Notes: generated by a model not told the origin, from the sequence alone. A stretch of 64,000 bases of DNA from Hyphomicrobiales bacterium (GCA_900473795.1 UCMT01000026.1:124001-188000); one strand, 5' to 3'. Positions 34,209 to 45,485 are shown, numbered from the stretch's first letter. A program made the numbers and translations.

Positions 34209-35814
34209 CCGACGCTCCTTCCAGTTTCCGCACCGGCTTTTGCGGCAGCGTCAGGCCGATCGGCGCCTCGTGGAACAGGGCCTCGTCCATCACTTTAAGC
34301 CGGTCGGATACGATCAGCGGAAACTCCGACTGGTCGAGAATCTGTGTCTGCAGATCAACGCCGGGCGCGATTTCCGTCAGCATGATGCCTTCGGGCGTCA
34401 ACTTCATCACACAGCGCTCGGTGACATAGGTGATGTCCTGACGCTGCTCGACGGCGCGGCGGCCGGAGAAGGTGACATGCTCGACCTCGTTGACGAGTTT
34501 CTTCAGCTTGCCTTCCTTCTCGATCACCAGCTTGCTGTCGACCATCGAAAGTTTTGCGCCGGCATTGAACATGCCCGAGAAGACGATCTTCCTCGCTCGC
34601 GCGGTGATATCGACGAAACCGCCCGCCCCCGCCGTGACATGCGGCCGGAAGGAAAGTTTCGAAACATTCACCGATCCGTCCCTGCCGATTTCGAGGAAGG
34701 AGAGCAGCGAGGCATCGAAGCCTGCCCCCTGGAAATACGTGAACTGATAGGGTGACGGCATGAAGGCGTCGGCGTTCGAGGCGCAGCCGAAGGCGAAATC
34801 GAGCAGCGGCACACCGCCGACGGCCCCTTGCTCGATCACCCAGGTGACCGAACCGTGCAGCCCCTCTTCGAGCAGAATGCGCGGCACGTTGGCCGAGATA
34901 CCGAAGCCGAGATTGACGCAGCTTCCGCCCTCGAGCTCCTGCGCCACGCGGCGGGCGATGACCTTCTGGATGTTGAACTCCGGCACGCGGAAACTATCGA
35001 GCGGCCGGAAGATTTCGCCGGAAATGGCCGGGTCGTAGTCCGTCAGTGTCGTCTGTTTCTGATCCGGATCGACAACAATGTAGTCGACCAGCATGCCGGG
35101 CACGCGCACGTCATGCGGCTTCAAGGAGCCGGACTTGGTGATGCGCTTGACCTGGGCAATGACGATGCCGCCATTGTTGCGGGCTGCCAATGCCTGATCG
35201 AGACCGCCGAGATAGGCGCCTTCGTGCTCATAGGTGAGGTTGCCGCGCTCGTCGGCCGTCGTCGCGCGGATGATCGCCACCTGCGGCACGATCGCCTTGA
35301 AATAGAGCCAGTCCTCGCCTTCGAATTCGATCTTTTTCACCACCGGCTCGGCAGCGGCCGAGGCATTCATCGCGCACCCCTGGCGCGCCGGGTCGACGAA
35401 GGTATCGAGGCCGATCTTGGTCAGGACGCCCGGCCGCTTGGCTGCCGCCTCCCGGTGCATGTCGAACAGCACGCCGGAGGGGATGTTGTAGGCCGCGACC
35501 TCGTCATCGCCGATCATCTGCCAGATCCGCGGCGGCTCTGCCGTCGAGGGGCCGGAGGGATAGGAGCCGCCGATGATTTTCTTCAAGAGGCCCTTTTTGG
35601 CGATGTAGTCGACGCCCTTGATGCCGCTCATATCGCCGGCGGCGATCGGGTGCAGCGTCGTCAGATCGCGCGGATGGCCGGTTGTATCGAAGCGTTCGCC
35701 GATCGCTTTCAGCATCAGGTCGGGGCAACCAAGCCCGCTCGACGACGACACGGAAACGGTCGCGCCGTCCGGGATCAGGGAAGCGGCTTCCGCCGGGGTG
35801 ATATGCTTGCTCAT
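34201..35814 (-). CDS. Acyl-CoA:acetate/3-ketoacid CoA-transferase (family I, YdiF/Pct type)
   Basis: This 537-residue protein fuses the alpha and beta halves of a family I CoA-transferase: N-terminal SKHITPAEAASLIPDGATVSV and SSGLGCPDLMLKAIGERF, and C-terminal WVIEQGAVGGVPLLDFAFG. The last contains the Glu used to form the thioester intermediate. Propionate- and acetate-CoA transferases have this length. The start at 35814 was preferred over the longer frame to 36018, which runs inside the dehydrogenase gene. It sits 10 bases after the Gfo/Idh gene and overlaps the hydratase. Confidence 0.9.
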   Translation of the reverse strand: MSKHITPAEAASLIPDGATVSVSSSSGLGCPDLMLKAIGERFDTTGHPRDLTTLHPIAAGDMSGIKGVDYIAKKGLLKKIIGGSYPSGPSTAEPPRIWQMIGDDEVAAYNIPSGVLFDMHREAAAKRPGVLTKIGLDTFVDPARQGCAMNASAAAEPVVKKIEFEGEDWLYFKAIVPQVAIIRATTADERGNLTYEHEGAYLGGLDQALAARNNGGIVIAQVKRITKSGSLKPHDVRVPGMLVDYIVVDPDQKQTTLTDYDPAISGEIFRPLDSFRVPEFNIQKVIARRVAQELEGGSCVNLGFGISANVPRILLEEGLHGSVTWVIEQGAVGGVPLLDFAFGCASNADAFMPSPYQFTYFQGAGFDASLLSFLEIGRDGSVNVSKLSFRPHVTAGAGGFVDITARARKIVFSGMFNAGAKLSMVDSKLVIEKEGKLKKLVNEVEHVTFSGRRAVEQRQDITYVTERCVMKLTPEGIMLTEIAPGVDLQTQILDQSEFPLIVSDRLKVMDEALFHEAPIGLTLPQKPVRKLEGASDV

Positions 35815-35824
35815 CGGTCTCGTC

Positions 35825-37872
<2,048 letters not shown>

Positions 37873-37920
37873 ATTTCTCTCCCGACGAGGTCTTTCGCCT
37901 CAACATCTGCCATTAGATAA

Positions 37921-37934
37921 TTGGAACGTTCCAA
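37921..37934. promoter_or_regulatory. Perfect palindrome TTGGAACGTTCCAA, LacI-type operator
   Basis: The 14-base sequence is its own reverse complement, with a central CG as in LacI-family operators. It lies 49 bases upstream of the LacI gene. The related box at 38154 matches its left half exactly. The rest of the 330-base intergenic region (37873-38202) is A+T-rich and shows no gene. Confidence 0.75.
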
Positions 37935-38153
37935 AATTGTCAAGCGTATTTCTTGAAAAATGTGTCAGCACGCCGACAGATCGTCTTCAGTGAAACGCCG
38001 CGATGATCTGGAGATCATTTGCTTCATTGATATTAAACATAAATATGGATAATCAGTGAGAAATTTCACCTAACACAACCTTGAAATGAGGCGGTTTTTG
38101 CCACTGGCCGAGCGTGCCAAAGCGCAATATCCACATTAATTTCCTCTTGAAAT

Positions 38154-38167
38154 TTGGAACGATCTAA
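38154..38167. promoter_or_regulatory. Imperfect operator TTGGAACGATCTAA
   Basis: It matches the palindrome at 37921 in 12 of 14 bases, has the same CG centre, and lies 36 bases upstream of the DUF993 gene. It would let the same LacI regulator control the divergent gene. Confidence 0.65.
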
Positions 38168-38202
38168 ATTATTCGACCGATAACGCCCGAGGAGGAGCCC
38201 GC

Positions 38203-39366
38203 ATGTCCTTTACCCTGTCGCTGCCGCGCGTCGATGGCACGCTCGAGCCTTACCACCTGTCGGGAACGACGATCGCGCGGCCCGCAACGGTCCCGACCTT
38301 CAATCGCATCGCCTATGCTGCCGCCCACGTCGTGTCCGATCCGCTGGCCGATCTGCAGCCCTGGAACCGCCCCGCCATCGACTGGGACGCGACGATGGCA
38401 TTCCGGCATCACCTCTGGGCGCTAGGCTTCAGGATTGCCGAGGCGATGGACACCTCGCAACGCGGCATGGGTCTCGATTGGGCCGGCGCGCAGGAACTGA
38501 TCCGCCGCTCGCTGGCCGAAGCACGCAGCGTTCCGGGCGCCGATCTCGCCTGCGGCGCCGGTACAGACCATCTCTCGCCGGCCGACACGCGCTCTTTGGA
38601 CAATGTCATCCGCGCCTATGAAACGCAGATCGGCTTCGTCGAACAGGAAGGCGGGCGGTCGATCATGATGGCGAGCCGGGCGCTCGCCCACATCGCCGCC
38701 TCGCCGGATGACTATCGCAAGGTCTACGGACACATTCTCCGCCAGACGAAGGACAAGGTCGTCCTCCACTGGCTCGGCGGCATGTTCGATCCAAAGCTGA
38801 AAGGTTATTGGGGTTCGGAGAAATTCGAGGACGCGCTGGAGACGGTCCTGTCGATCATCGAGGACAACAGGGCCAAGGTCGAAGGCATCAAGATTTCACT
38901 GCTCGACAATGCCTGCGAAGTCGCGTTGCGCAACCGGCTGCCGGACGGCGTGCTCTGCTTCACCGGCGATGATTTCAACTATGCCGAACTGATCGAGGGC
39001 GACGGCCGTAAATACAGCCACGCCCTGCTCGGCATTTTCGATGCCGTCGCGCCCTCGGCTTCGAAAGCGTTGGCGTCGCTGGCGGCGGGCGACGTCGCAA
39101 CATTTCGCAGCGTCATCGCGCCGACCGTGCCGCTCTCGCGCAAGATCTTCGAGGCGCCGACGCAGTATTACAAGGCCGGCGTCGTCTTCCTCGCCTGGCT
39201 GAATGGTCACCAGAAGCACTTCACCATGCCGGCCGGTATGCAGTCGGCCCGCGGCGTGCTGCATTATGCCGACATCTTCCGACTTGCCGACAAGGCCAAC
39301 GTGCTCGACAAGCCGGAACTGGCCATGGAGCGGATGAAGGCGTTTCTCGTCACCCAAGGATTCTGA
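38203..39366 (+). CDS. DUF993 protein, dihydrodipicolinate-synthase-like aldolase
   Basis: This 387-residue protein belongs to the DUF993 family, which is predicted to adopt the TIM barrel of the DHDPS/aldolase superfamily. The expected Schiff-base lysine region is VEGIKISLLDNACE, and GDDFNYAELIEGDG follows. The ribosome-binding site GAGGAG lies 6 bases before the ATG. It is the only gene on the plus strand of this regulon and shares the operator region with the LacI operon. A retro-aldol or dehydratase step in a sugar-acid pathway is likely. No characterised substrate is known to me. Confidence 0.8.
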   Translation: MSFTLSLPRVDGTLEPYHLSGTTIARPATVPTFNRIAYAAAHVVSDPLADLQPWNRPAIDWDATMAFRHHLWALGFRIAEAMDTSQRGMGLDWAGAQELIRRSLAEARSVPGADLACGAGTDHLSPADTRSLDNVIRAYETQIGFVEQEGGRSIMMASRALAHIAASPDDYRKVYGHILRQTKDKVVLHWLGGMFDPKLKGYWGSEKFEDALETVLSIIEDNRAKVEGIKISLLDNACEVALRNRLPDGVLCFTGDDFNYAELIEGDGRKYSHALLGIFDAVAPSASKALASLAAGDVATFRSVIAPTVPLSRKIFEAPTQYYKAGVVFLAWLNGHQKHFTMPAGMQSARGVLHYADIFRLADKANVLDKPELAMERMKAFLVTQGF

Positions 39367-39474
39367 GGTCTCCTGAACTTCACGATTGCTTCCCGCTTTT
39401 CGCAGAAACGCCTTCATTTCTTGCCCGATCTCGTGTTGAAGAAGGACCAGGAAAATGCGGGGGACGGCGAAGGC

Positions 39475-40338
39475 ATGGCTGCGACGAAATCCTGGAAGCG
39501 CCGGTTGCGCAAATGGCGCAACCGCGTCGCGAGACGCATCCTGAGCACCCGCACCGGCCGCGAGATGCTCGTCAACTCCGTAAGCCCCAAGGTCCTGACG
39601 ATGACGGCCGATTGCGGCGACCACCTGATAACCTTCTCGCCACATGACTACATCGGCCGAAAAATCTATCGCAAGGGCCATTTCGAGCGCGAGAACGTCG
39701 ACCGCCTGCTGGCGATCCTGCGCCAGCGCAATCTGCTGAAGCAAGACGCTGTTCTCCTCGAACTCGGCGGCAATATCGGCACGCAAACCCTCTATTTTGC
39801 CCTGAGCGAGGCGTTCCGCCACATCGTGACCGTCGAGCCCGACCCACGCAATTTCAAGCTCCTGAGGACCAACATCGACCAGAACGGGATGAGCGACCGC
39901 ATCACCGCGATCAACAGCGCCGCCGGCGAAAGCGAAGGCGCGCTCGATTTCTTCCTGCATCGCGACAATCACGGCAAAAGCAGCGCCCTGCGCCAGAGCG
40001 ACCGGGACATCGCGATCACCGTTCCGGTAAAGACCGTCATCGCCATCCTTAACGACACGGCCATCGCGCCGGAGGAGATCGGGCTGATCTGGATGGATAT
40101 CGAAGGATACGAACCGGTCGCGGCCCGCTCGATGCAGCCGCTGCTTGAGCGCCGTGTGCCGTTCTACATGGAGTTTTCGCCGGTCTTCTATGGACCTGAC
40201 GGATCAAAGGCCTTCATCGATCATCTCGCGCAATTCTACGGGAACTGCATCGTCTTCTTCGAGGACCGGCAGGTGGAGATGAAGGTCGTGGCAATGCCGA
40301 TCGACATCGAGCAATTCGACGTCCTGCTCCTGCCCTGA
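39475..40338 (+). CDS. FkbM-family SAM-dependent methyltransferase
   Basis: This 287-residue protein has an N-terminal basic segment (KSWKRRLRKWRNRVARRILSTR) and an FkbM methyltransferase domain: motif I VLLELGGNIGTQTLYFA, motif II IVTVEPDPRNFKLLRTNI, and GLIWMDIEGYE. FkbM enzymes O-methylate sugars or polyketides, and in rhizobia they often modify surface polysaccharides. The ATG at 39475 is chosen because GAAGG precedes it, but the frame is open to a TTG at 39421 and a GTG at 39433, so the start is uncertain. It follows the DUF993 gene by about 108 bases and is convergent with the next methyltransferase. Confidence 0.8.
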   Translation: MAATKSWKRRLRKWRNRVARRILSTRTGREMLVNSVSPKVLTMTADCGDHLITFSPHDYIGRKIYRKGHFERENVDRLLAILRQRNLLKQDAVLLELGGNIGTQTLYFALSEAFRHIVTVEPDPRNFKLLRTNIDQNGMSDRITAINSAAGESEGALDFFLHRDNHGKSSALRQSDRDIAITVPVKTVIAILNDTAIAPEEIGLIWMDIEGYEPVAARSMQPLLERRVPFYMEFSPVFYGPDGSKAFIDHLAQFYGNCIVFFEDRQVEMKVVAMPIDIEQFDVLLLP

Positions 40339-40352
40339 CGGCATCAGCTCAA

Positions 40353-40835
40353 TCAACGTTTCCGGTAGAAATAGGTCCGCCCCGGCTCGGCGCCGGCGGG
40401 AAGCGGCAGCGGCTCAAGTGCGGTATGGTCGAGCGGCAGGCCGCTTGCGGCGACGCCGCCGGAAGCAAGCGCGGCGGCGACCGATTGCGGCAGCCATGTC
40501 AGCGTCTGCGCATCCTTTTCCGGATAGGCCGTGCCGATATCGGCATGCGCAAAGGCAACATCCTTTCCGGCAAACTGCCTGATCGTCTCCCGGATGTCGC
40601 CAAGGACGAGATCGGCCTCCGGCGGCGTCGAACCGGGATGGGAGCCCACGGCTCGGTCGAAAGCGATAATGCGATTGGTTGGAAACAGTTCGCGGATGTG
40701 GTCATAGGTTCTGCCGTTTCCGAGCCCGATTTCCAGAATCACGCCATCGGGCGCAACCATCGACGTGTCCTTGATATGGTTGAGAACAGCGCGCTGCGAC
40801 TGCATGCGTGAAATAAAACTATCGAGGCGGCTCAT
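40353..40835 (-). CDS. Class I SAM-dependent methyltransferase
   Basis: This 160-residue protein is a compact Rossmann methyltransferase: motif I VILEIGLGNGRTYDH, then IIAFDRAVG, a possible D in LVLGDIRE, and FAHADIGTAYPEKD. It is shorter than most family members and lacks an obvious substrate-binding lid, so it may act on a small or bound substrate. It is divergent from the DUF3095 gene. The start is immediately downstream of a five-copy 14-base tandem repeat. Confidence 0.8.
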   Translation of the reverse strand: MSRLDSFISRMQSQRAVLNHIKDTSMVAPDGVILEIGLGNGRTYDHIRELFPTNRIIAFDRAVGSHPGSTPPEADLVLGDIRETIRQFAGKDVAFAHADIGTAYPEKDAQTLTWLPQSVAAALASGGVAASGLPLDHTALEPLPLPAGAEPGRTYFYRKR

Positions 40836-40854
40836 CTAATTCTATCCATCCATT

Positions 40855-40924
40855 CCAAATCATGAGGGCCAAATCATGCGACCCAAATCGTGCGGCCCAA
40901 ATCGTGCGGCCCAAATCATGCGAA
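40855..40924. repeat. Five tandem copies of a 14-base repeat (CCAAATCRTGCGRC)
   Basis: Five head-to-tail units of 14 bases occupy 40855-40924: units 3 and 4 are identical (CCAAATCGTGCGGC) and units 1, 2 and 5 are variants with CATG. The array lies 19 bases upstream of the methyltransferase start (40835) and 174 bases before the DUF3095 gene. It may be an unstable copy-number repeat in the promoter region, or an array of sites for a protein. Confidence 0.85.
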
Positions 40925-41098
40925 TTGTCCCGCTTAACACGAGGTTGCGCGACCGGTCGACCGCAGCGGCATGAAATAAGCAGCTATTTCAACCACGCGG
41001 GAAGGATGCTGCAAGCGCGGTCGCATCCGCACATTTTTGACATCTGCGATAGTCAAACCGCCGTCGCCTGCCTTGCGCGAATATGTTAGCCTCCCGCC

Positions 41099-42277
41099 AT
41101 GAACGAACTTTCCAGCGAAACATTCTTCAATGCGCTTCCGGTCTTCGTCGAATTTCAAGGCGTTGCCGATGCCAGCAATTATCGCGGGCTGCCCGCCGAC
41201 TGGGCGCTGGCGACCGCCGACATCGTCGATTCGACCGGCGCGATCGAGGCCGGGCGCTACAAGGCCGTCAACATGGCGGGCGCCAGCGTCATCTCGGCGA
41301 TCCTGAATGCGCTCGGCAAACACGACCTCCCTTTCGTGTTCGGGGGCGACGGCGCGCTGGTCGCCGTACCGCCGTCGGGAATTGAAAAAGCCCGTGCCGC
41401 CCTCTCGGCGGTGCAGAAATGGGTCGGGGAAGAGCTGCAACTGACGCTCCGCGCCGCCCTCGTTCCCGTCGCCGATGTCGTCGCCGCCGGCCTCGAGGTC
41501 CGTGTCGCGCGCTTTCAGGTCAACCCGAACATCTCTTACGCAATGTTCGCCGGCGGTGGCTCGAGCTGGGCGGAAGCCCGCATGAAGGAAGGCCAGTTTG
41601 CCGTCCCGCCGGCGCCGCAAGGCGCGCGGCCCGACCTGACAGGCCTCTCCTGCCGCTGGAACCCGATCCAATCCCGCCATGGCGACATCGTCTCGATCAT
41701 CGCGGTGCCAACCGGTTCCGGCAACAATGAAGCGTTTCAAGCTCTGATTTCCGATGTCGTGGCGCTCGCAGCCGGCGAAGAACGAGATGGCCATCCCGTC
41801 GCATCCGAAGGACCGCAGATGGGATTGTCGGCGGCGGGGTTGTCGGCGGAGACGAAAACCGCGCCGAAGGGCAAACGCCTCCAGCACCGGCTTTTCATCC
41901 TAGGACAATATCTGCTCATCGTTGGGCTCTACCGCCTCGGCCTGACGCTCGGCAATTTCGACCCGCGCAGATATCGGCGGGAGGTCGCCCGCAATTCGGA
42001 CTTCCGCAAGTTCGACGACGGCCTGAAAATGACGGTCGACGTCGATCCGGAACGGCTGCGGCTGATCGAGGCGCGGCTGGAGGAAGCGGCCAAGGCCGGC
42101 GTTTGCCGCTACGGCCTGCACCGGCAGGATTCAGCGCTGATGACCTGCATCGTACCGACGCCGCTCAGCCACGACCACATGCACTTCATCGACGGTGCTG
42201 CGGGTGGTTATGCGGTGGCGGCCAGCCGACTGAAGAAGCAGGCGCTCGCCTCGCCCGCCGTCTCCGCTACGCCTTGA
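41099..42277 (+). CDS. DUF3095 protein, cyclase-like fold
   Basis: This 392-residue protein belongs to the DUF3095 family. Two segments resemble the metal-binding regions of class III nucleotide cyclases: ATADIVDSTGAIEAGRYK, like the FADIxGFT region, and FVFGGDGALVAVP, like the GDG region. A C-terminal half of about 160 residues follows, with no recognised domain (LFILGQYLLIVGLYRLGLTLG looks partly membrane-associated). Cyclase-like activity is inference from the motifs. It is the first of two cyclase-like genes within 4 kb. Its 3' end overlaps the UDP-sugar dehydrogenase gene by 11 bases, convergent. Confidence 0.75.
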   Translation: MNELSSETFFNALPVFVEFQGVADASNYRGLPADWALATADIVDSTGAIEAGRYKAVNMAGASVISAILNALGKHDLPFVFGGDGALVAVPPSGIEKARAALSAVQKWVGEELQLTLRAALVPVADVVAAGLEVRVARFQVNPNISYAMFAGGGSSWAEARMKEGQFAVPPAPQGARPDLTGLSCRWNPIQSRHGDIVSIIAVPTGSGNNEAFQALISDVVALAAGEERDGHPVASEGPQMGLSAAGLSAETKTAPKGKRLQHRLFILGQYLLIVGLYRLGLTLGNFDPRRYRREVARNSDFRKFDDGLKMTVDVDPERLRLIEARLEEAAKAGVCRYGLHRQDSALMTCIVPTPLSHDHMHFIDGAAGGYAVAASRLKKQALASPAVSATP

Positions 42278-43616
42278 GGATCGTCTGGCCCTCGATGCCT
42301 CGCCTTGCAAAAGCATTGCGGGTATCGACGATCAGCGGCGCCCAACGAGCAAGCGCGGCATAGTCGACCGCATCGTGATCGGTGGCGATCAACACCGCAT
42401 CGAAGGCCTTCACTGATTGCTCGGTGAGCGGCACCGATTGCCGCCCCTTCAGAGCCATATATTCGCGCGTCCGCGGAATCTCGGCGACGTGCGGGTCGTG
42501 ATAGGCAGCACTGCCGCCCCGCTCCTCGATCAGTTCGATCAGCTTCAGCGAGGGGCTCTCGCGGATGTCCGGCACATTCTTCTTGTAGGCAAGGCCGATC
42601 ACGAGGACGCGCGAACGGCTCAGCGCCTTGCCGAGATGGATGTCGAGCGCTTCCGCGAGCCGTCCGACGACATGGCGTGGCATCGCCGAATTGATTTCGC
42701 CGGCGAGTTCGATGAAGCGGGTCGGCAGTTCGTATTCGCGCGACTTCCAGGTCAAGTAGAAGGGATCGATCGGGATGCAGTGGCCGCCAAGTCCCGGGCC
42801 GGGGTAAAACGGCATGTAACCGAACGGCTTGGTCTTGGCCGCATCGACCACCTCCCAGATGTCGATGCCCATCGCTTCGTAGACGACCTTCAGCTCATTG
42901 ACGAGCGCAATGTTGACGGCGCGAAAAATGTTCTCGGTCAGCTTCACGGCCTCGGCCGTCGCCGTGGACGATACCGGCACCACGGTTTGCACCGCAGCGC
43001 CGTAGAAGGCCTCCATCAGTTTCGCCGCGTCGGCGCCATCCCCGGCAACCACCTTGGGAATGCTGGACGTATGGAAATCGCGATTGCCCGGGTCTTCGCG
43101 CTCCGGCGAGAAGCCGAGGAAGAAATCCTTCGCCGATTTCAGCCCGGTCTTTTCCAGGATCGGCCGCACGACTTCGTCCGTCGTGCCGGGATAGGTGGTC
43201 GATTCCAGCACGATCAGTTGCCCGGGCCTCAATGTTTCGGCGATCCGGTCGCAGGTCTTCGTGATGAAGGAAAGATCGGGATCCCGGTATTTCGTCAGCG
43301 GCGTCGGCACGCAGATGACGATGATGTCGCAATCGGCAAGCCGGCCGAAATCCGTCGTTGCCCGAAAGCGACCCTTCGCCGTTTCCCCTGCCAGAACCGC
43401 GTCCGGCACCGCCTCGATATAGGAACGCCCGGCATCGATGGCGACGATCTTCTCCGGTTCGATATCGAAGCCCGTGACGGCAAATCCGCTGCGCGCGACG
43501 GTGATTGCGAGCGGCAGGCCGACATAGCCGAGGCCGATCACGCCGGCATGGGCGCTGCGGTCTGCGATCTTCAAAAGAAGCGTTTCGCTTGAGGAGGAAA
43601 GGACGGTCAAATGCAT
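42267..43616 (-). CDS. Nucleotide-sugar 6-dehydrogenase (UDP-GlcNAc/UDP-ManNAc dehydrogenase type)
   Basis: This 449-residue enzyme has the NAD-binding GVIGLGYVGLPLAITVA, the EREDPGN segment typical of the UDP-GlcNAc and ManNAc branch, and the active-site cysteine Cys280 in PGPGLGGHCIPIDPFY. It would oxidise the C6 hydroxyl of a UDP-sugar to a uronic acid and so supplies precursors for a surface polysaccharide. The N-terminus has about 20 extra residues (MHLTVLSSSSETLLLKIADR) before the dinucleotide motif. The role fits the glycosyltransferases further right. Confidence 0.9.
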   Translation of the reverse strand: MHLTVLSSSSETLLLKIADRSAHAGVIGLGYVGLPLAITVARSGFAVTGFDIEPEKIVAIDAGRSYIEAVPDAVLAGETAKGRFRATTDFGRLADCDIIVICVPTPLTKYRDPDLSFITKTCDRIAETLRPGQLIVLESTTYPGTTDEVVRPILEKTGLKSAKDFFLGFSPEREDPGNRDFHTSSIPKVVAGDGADAAKLMEAFYGAAVQTVVPVSSTATAEAVKLTENIFRAVNIALVNELKVVYEAMGIDIWEVVDAAKTKPFGYMPFYPGPGLGGHCIPIDPFYLTWKSREYELPTRFIELAGEINSAMPRHVVGRLAEALDIHLGKALSRSRVLVIGLAYKKNVPDIRESPSLKLIELIEERGGSAAYHDPHVAEIPRTREYMALKGRQSVPLTEQSVKAFDAVLIATDHDAVDYAALARWAPLIVDTRNAFARRGIEGQTILKA

Positions 43617-43875
43617 ATTCCCGGCTGTCGTGGCACGCGAAAGCGGCTTTTCTGATGCCGGTCAGTTGAGGATAAAATCACCGGGTGTCAAGCACGGGCC
43701 TCAATCGCACCGTGGCCGGACACGCAGCGGCCTGCCAAATTGTTGGCGCGCAATCTGGTTTCGCACATATCGCCACCTATATTGAGCGAGGGCAAGTGCC
43801 GGGCCACCGAGAAGTGATTGTACGTAACGGATCGGCGAACCGTCGGATTTTCCTATAGAAAGCGGCAGAAACGCT

Positions 43876-45228
43876 ATGAACATCCACGAGACGAATGTTT
43901 CTGTTCACCTGCTGGACCGCGTGTCGAATTGGCTGCAGCAAGCTGCCCTCAACGGTGAAAATCTCGAAACTGTGGTGACGGGTTTCTGCGAAAGGCTGGC
44001 AGCGGCCGGCTTGCCGCTCAATCGCGTCCACCTGAGCTTCTCGATGCTGCACCCCCTCTACGATGCTTTGGGGTTCACCTGGCTGCGTGGCCAGGGTGTC
44101 ACCGTCGAGGGCTACCGCGCCGACCCCAGCGACGACAAACCCGATCGTTTTCTGCTCAGCCCCTATTATTATCTGCTCAGCAACAATCTCGACCACCTGC
44201 GCCGGCAGCTCGATCCGACGACCTCGTCCGAATTCCCCATCTTCGACGATTTGAAGGAAATGGGCGTCACCGACTACATCGCCTTCGTGCAATCCTTCGG
44301 CGAGACCTCCGGCCAGGGCATGATCGGCTCGTGGTCCACCGATGCCCATGGCGGCTTTAGCGACAACGTCATCGAGGCGCTGCTGCGCATCCAGAACAGC
44401 CTCGCCGTGGCAGCCAAGATGGCCGTTCTCGGCAAGCTCGCCGACAATATGCTCACCACCTATCTCGGAGAAAATGCCGGCAAGCGCGTCCTGTCGGGAC
44501 AGACCCGCCGCGGCGACGGCGAGACCATCCGCGCGGCACTCGTCATGGCGGACATGCGCCAGTCGACCGTGCTTGCGGAGAAGGAAGGCCGGCAGGTCTA
44601 CATCGATACGCTCAACCAGTTCTTCGATGCGATCGCGACGCCGTTCAGCCGCAACGGCGGCGAAATCCTGAGTTTCGTCGGCGACGGCTTTCTCGCCGTC
44701 TATCCCTGTGGCCGGCATCGGGAGCCGTCGCAGGTCGCCGCTTTGGCGGCGATGGCGGCCGTTCGCCAGGCCACGGCGCGGATGTCGGAACTCAACGCCG
44801 GCCGCCGCAGGCATGGGCTGGCCGACGTCAAATACGGCATCGGACTGCATGTCGGCAACGTCATGTTCGGCAATGTCGGCCTCAACGACCGCCTGACCTT
44901 TTCCGCCTTCGGGGCCGCGGTCAACGAGGTCGAGCGGCTGCAGGGGCTAACGAAGAAATATTCAAAACCGATCATCGCCAGCCAGTCCTTCGCCACCTAT
45001 TGCGGCGGCGACTGGGTGACGCTTGGTCACGAGAAGTTGCGCGGCGTGGGCCAGAAGGTCACGGTGCTTCTGCCTGGAGAAACGAACATGAAGCTGGACA
45101 ATGGCGAGGCCATGCAGGGCCGGTCGCTGGAGACTCGCTCGGAGGCGGAGCAGGTCATGCTGCTCTATCGCAACAGCAAGAAGAAAGCGGAGCCGCGTGA
45201 GGTTCTCTGGAACAAGCTGTTGCAGTAG
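43876..45228 (+). CDS. Class III adenylate/guanylate cyclase with an N-terminal domain of unknown type
   Basis: This 450-residue soluble protein has an N-terminal part (1 to about 190) with no recognised sensor signature and a class III cyclase catalytic domain (about 200-400). The two metal-binding aspartates are Asp226 (MADMRQS) and Asp270 (FVGDGF); the transition-state residues are Asn350 and Arg354 (VNEVERL). At the positions that usually choose between ATP and GTP, it has Ser266 and Ser343 in place of the Lys/Asp or Glu/Cys pairs. It should make cAMP or cGMP if active. It is followed by an ABC importer and a group of glycosyltransferases. Confidence 0.85.
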   Translation: MNIHETNVSVHLLDRVSNWLQQAALNGENLETVVTGFCERLAAAGLPLNRVHLSFSMLHPLYDALGFTWLRGQGVTVEGYRADPSDDKPDRFLLSPYYYLLSNNLDHLRRQLDPTTSSEFPIFDDLKEMGVTDYIAFVQSFGETSGQGMIGSWSTDAHGGFSDNVIEALLRIQNSLAVAAKMAVLGKLADNMLTTYLGENAGKRVLSGQTRRGDGETIRAALVMADMRQSTVLAEKEGRQVYIDTLNQFFDAIATPFSRNGGEILSFVGDGFLAVYPCGRHREPSQVAALAAMAAVRQATARMSELNAGRRRHGLADVKYGIGLHVGNVMFGNVGLNDRLTFSAFGAAVNEVERLQGLTKKYSKPIIASQSFATYCGGDWVTLGHEKLRGVGQKVTVLLPGETNMKLDNGEAMQGRSLETRSEAEQVMLLYRNSKKKAEPREVLWNKLLQ

Positions 45229-45485
45229 AAAGGGCTGCCGTCGACGCACCCGCGCGCCGACCACCCTTACGGCGCGGGATTTGCGCGATCCCGTTCGAAT
45301 GATTGCCATTTTTGCCGTTCCGAAGCGCTTGGCGGACGCGGTTATATCCGTGCACACTTTACCAGCCCAAGGTCATGGACAGGCCAGAGTCCGTGCGATA
45401 GTCTCCTTATGATGAAGCCGGGTCTCTACCCGGAGGCGAAGCTTGCGCAGTCGCGAGCCGCCGTGAAACAAGGACACTTGCTGGC

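Noticed and set aside
40855-40924. CRISPR-like array
   Set aside because: The units are adjacent 14-mers without spacers, and no cas genes are nearby.
45416-45440. Hairpin CCGGGT/ACCCGG upstream of the two-domain ATPase gene
   Set aside because: No T-run follows and it is too short to be called a terminator or riboswitch.
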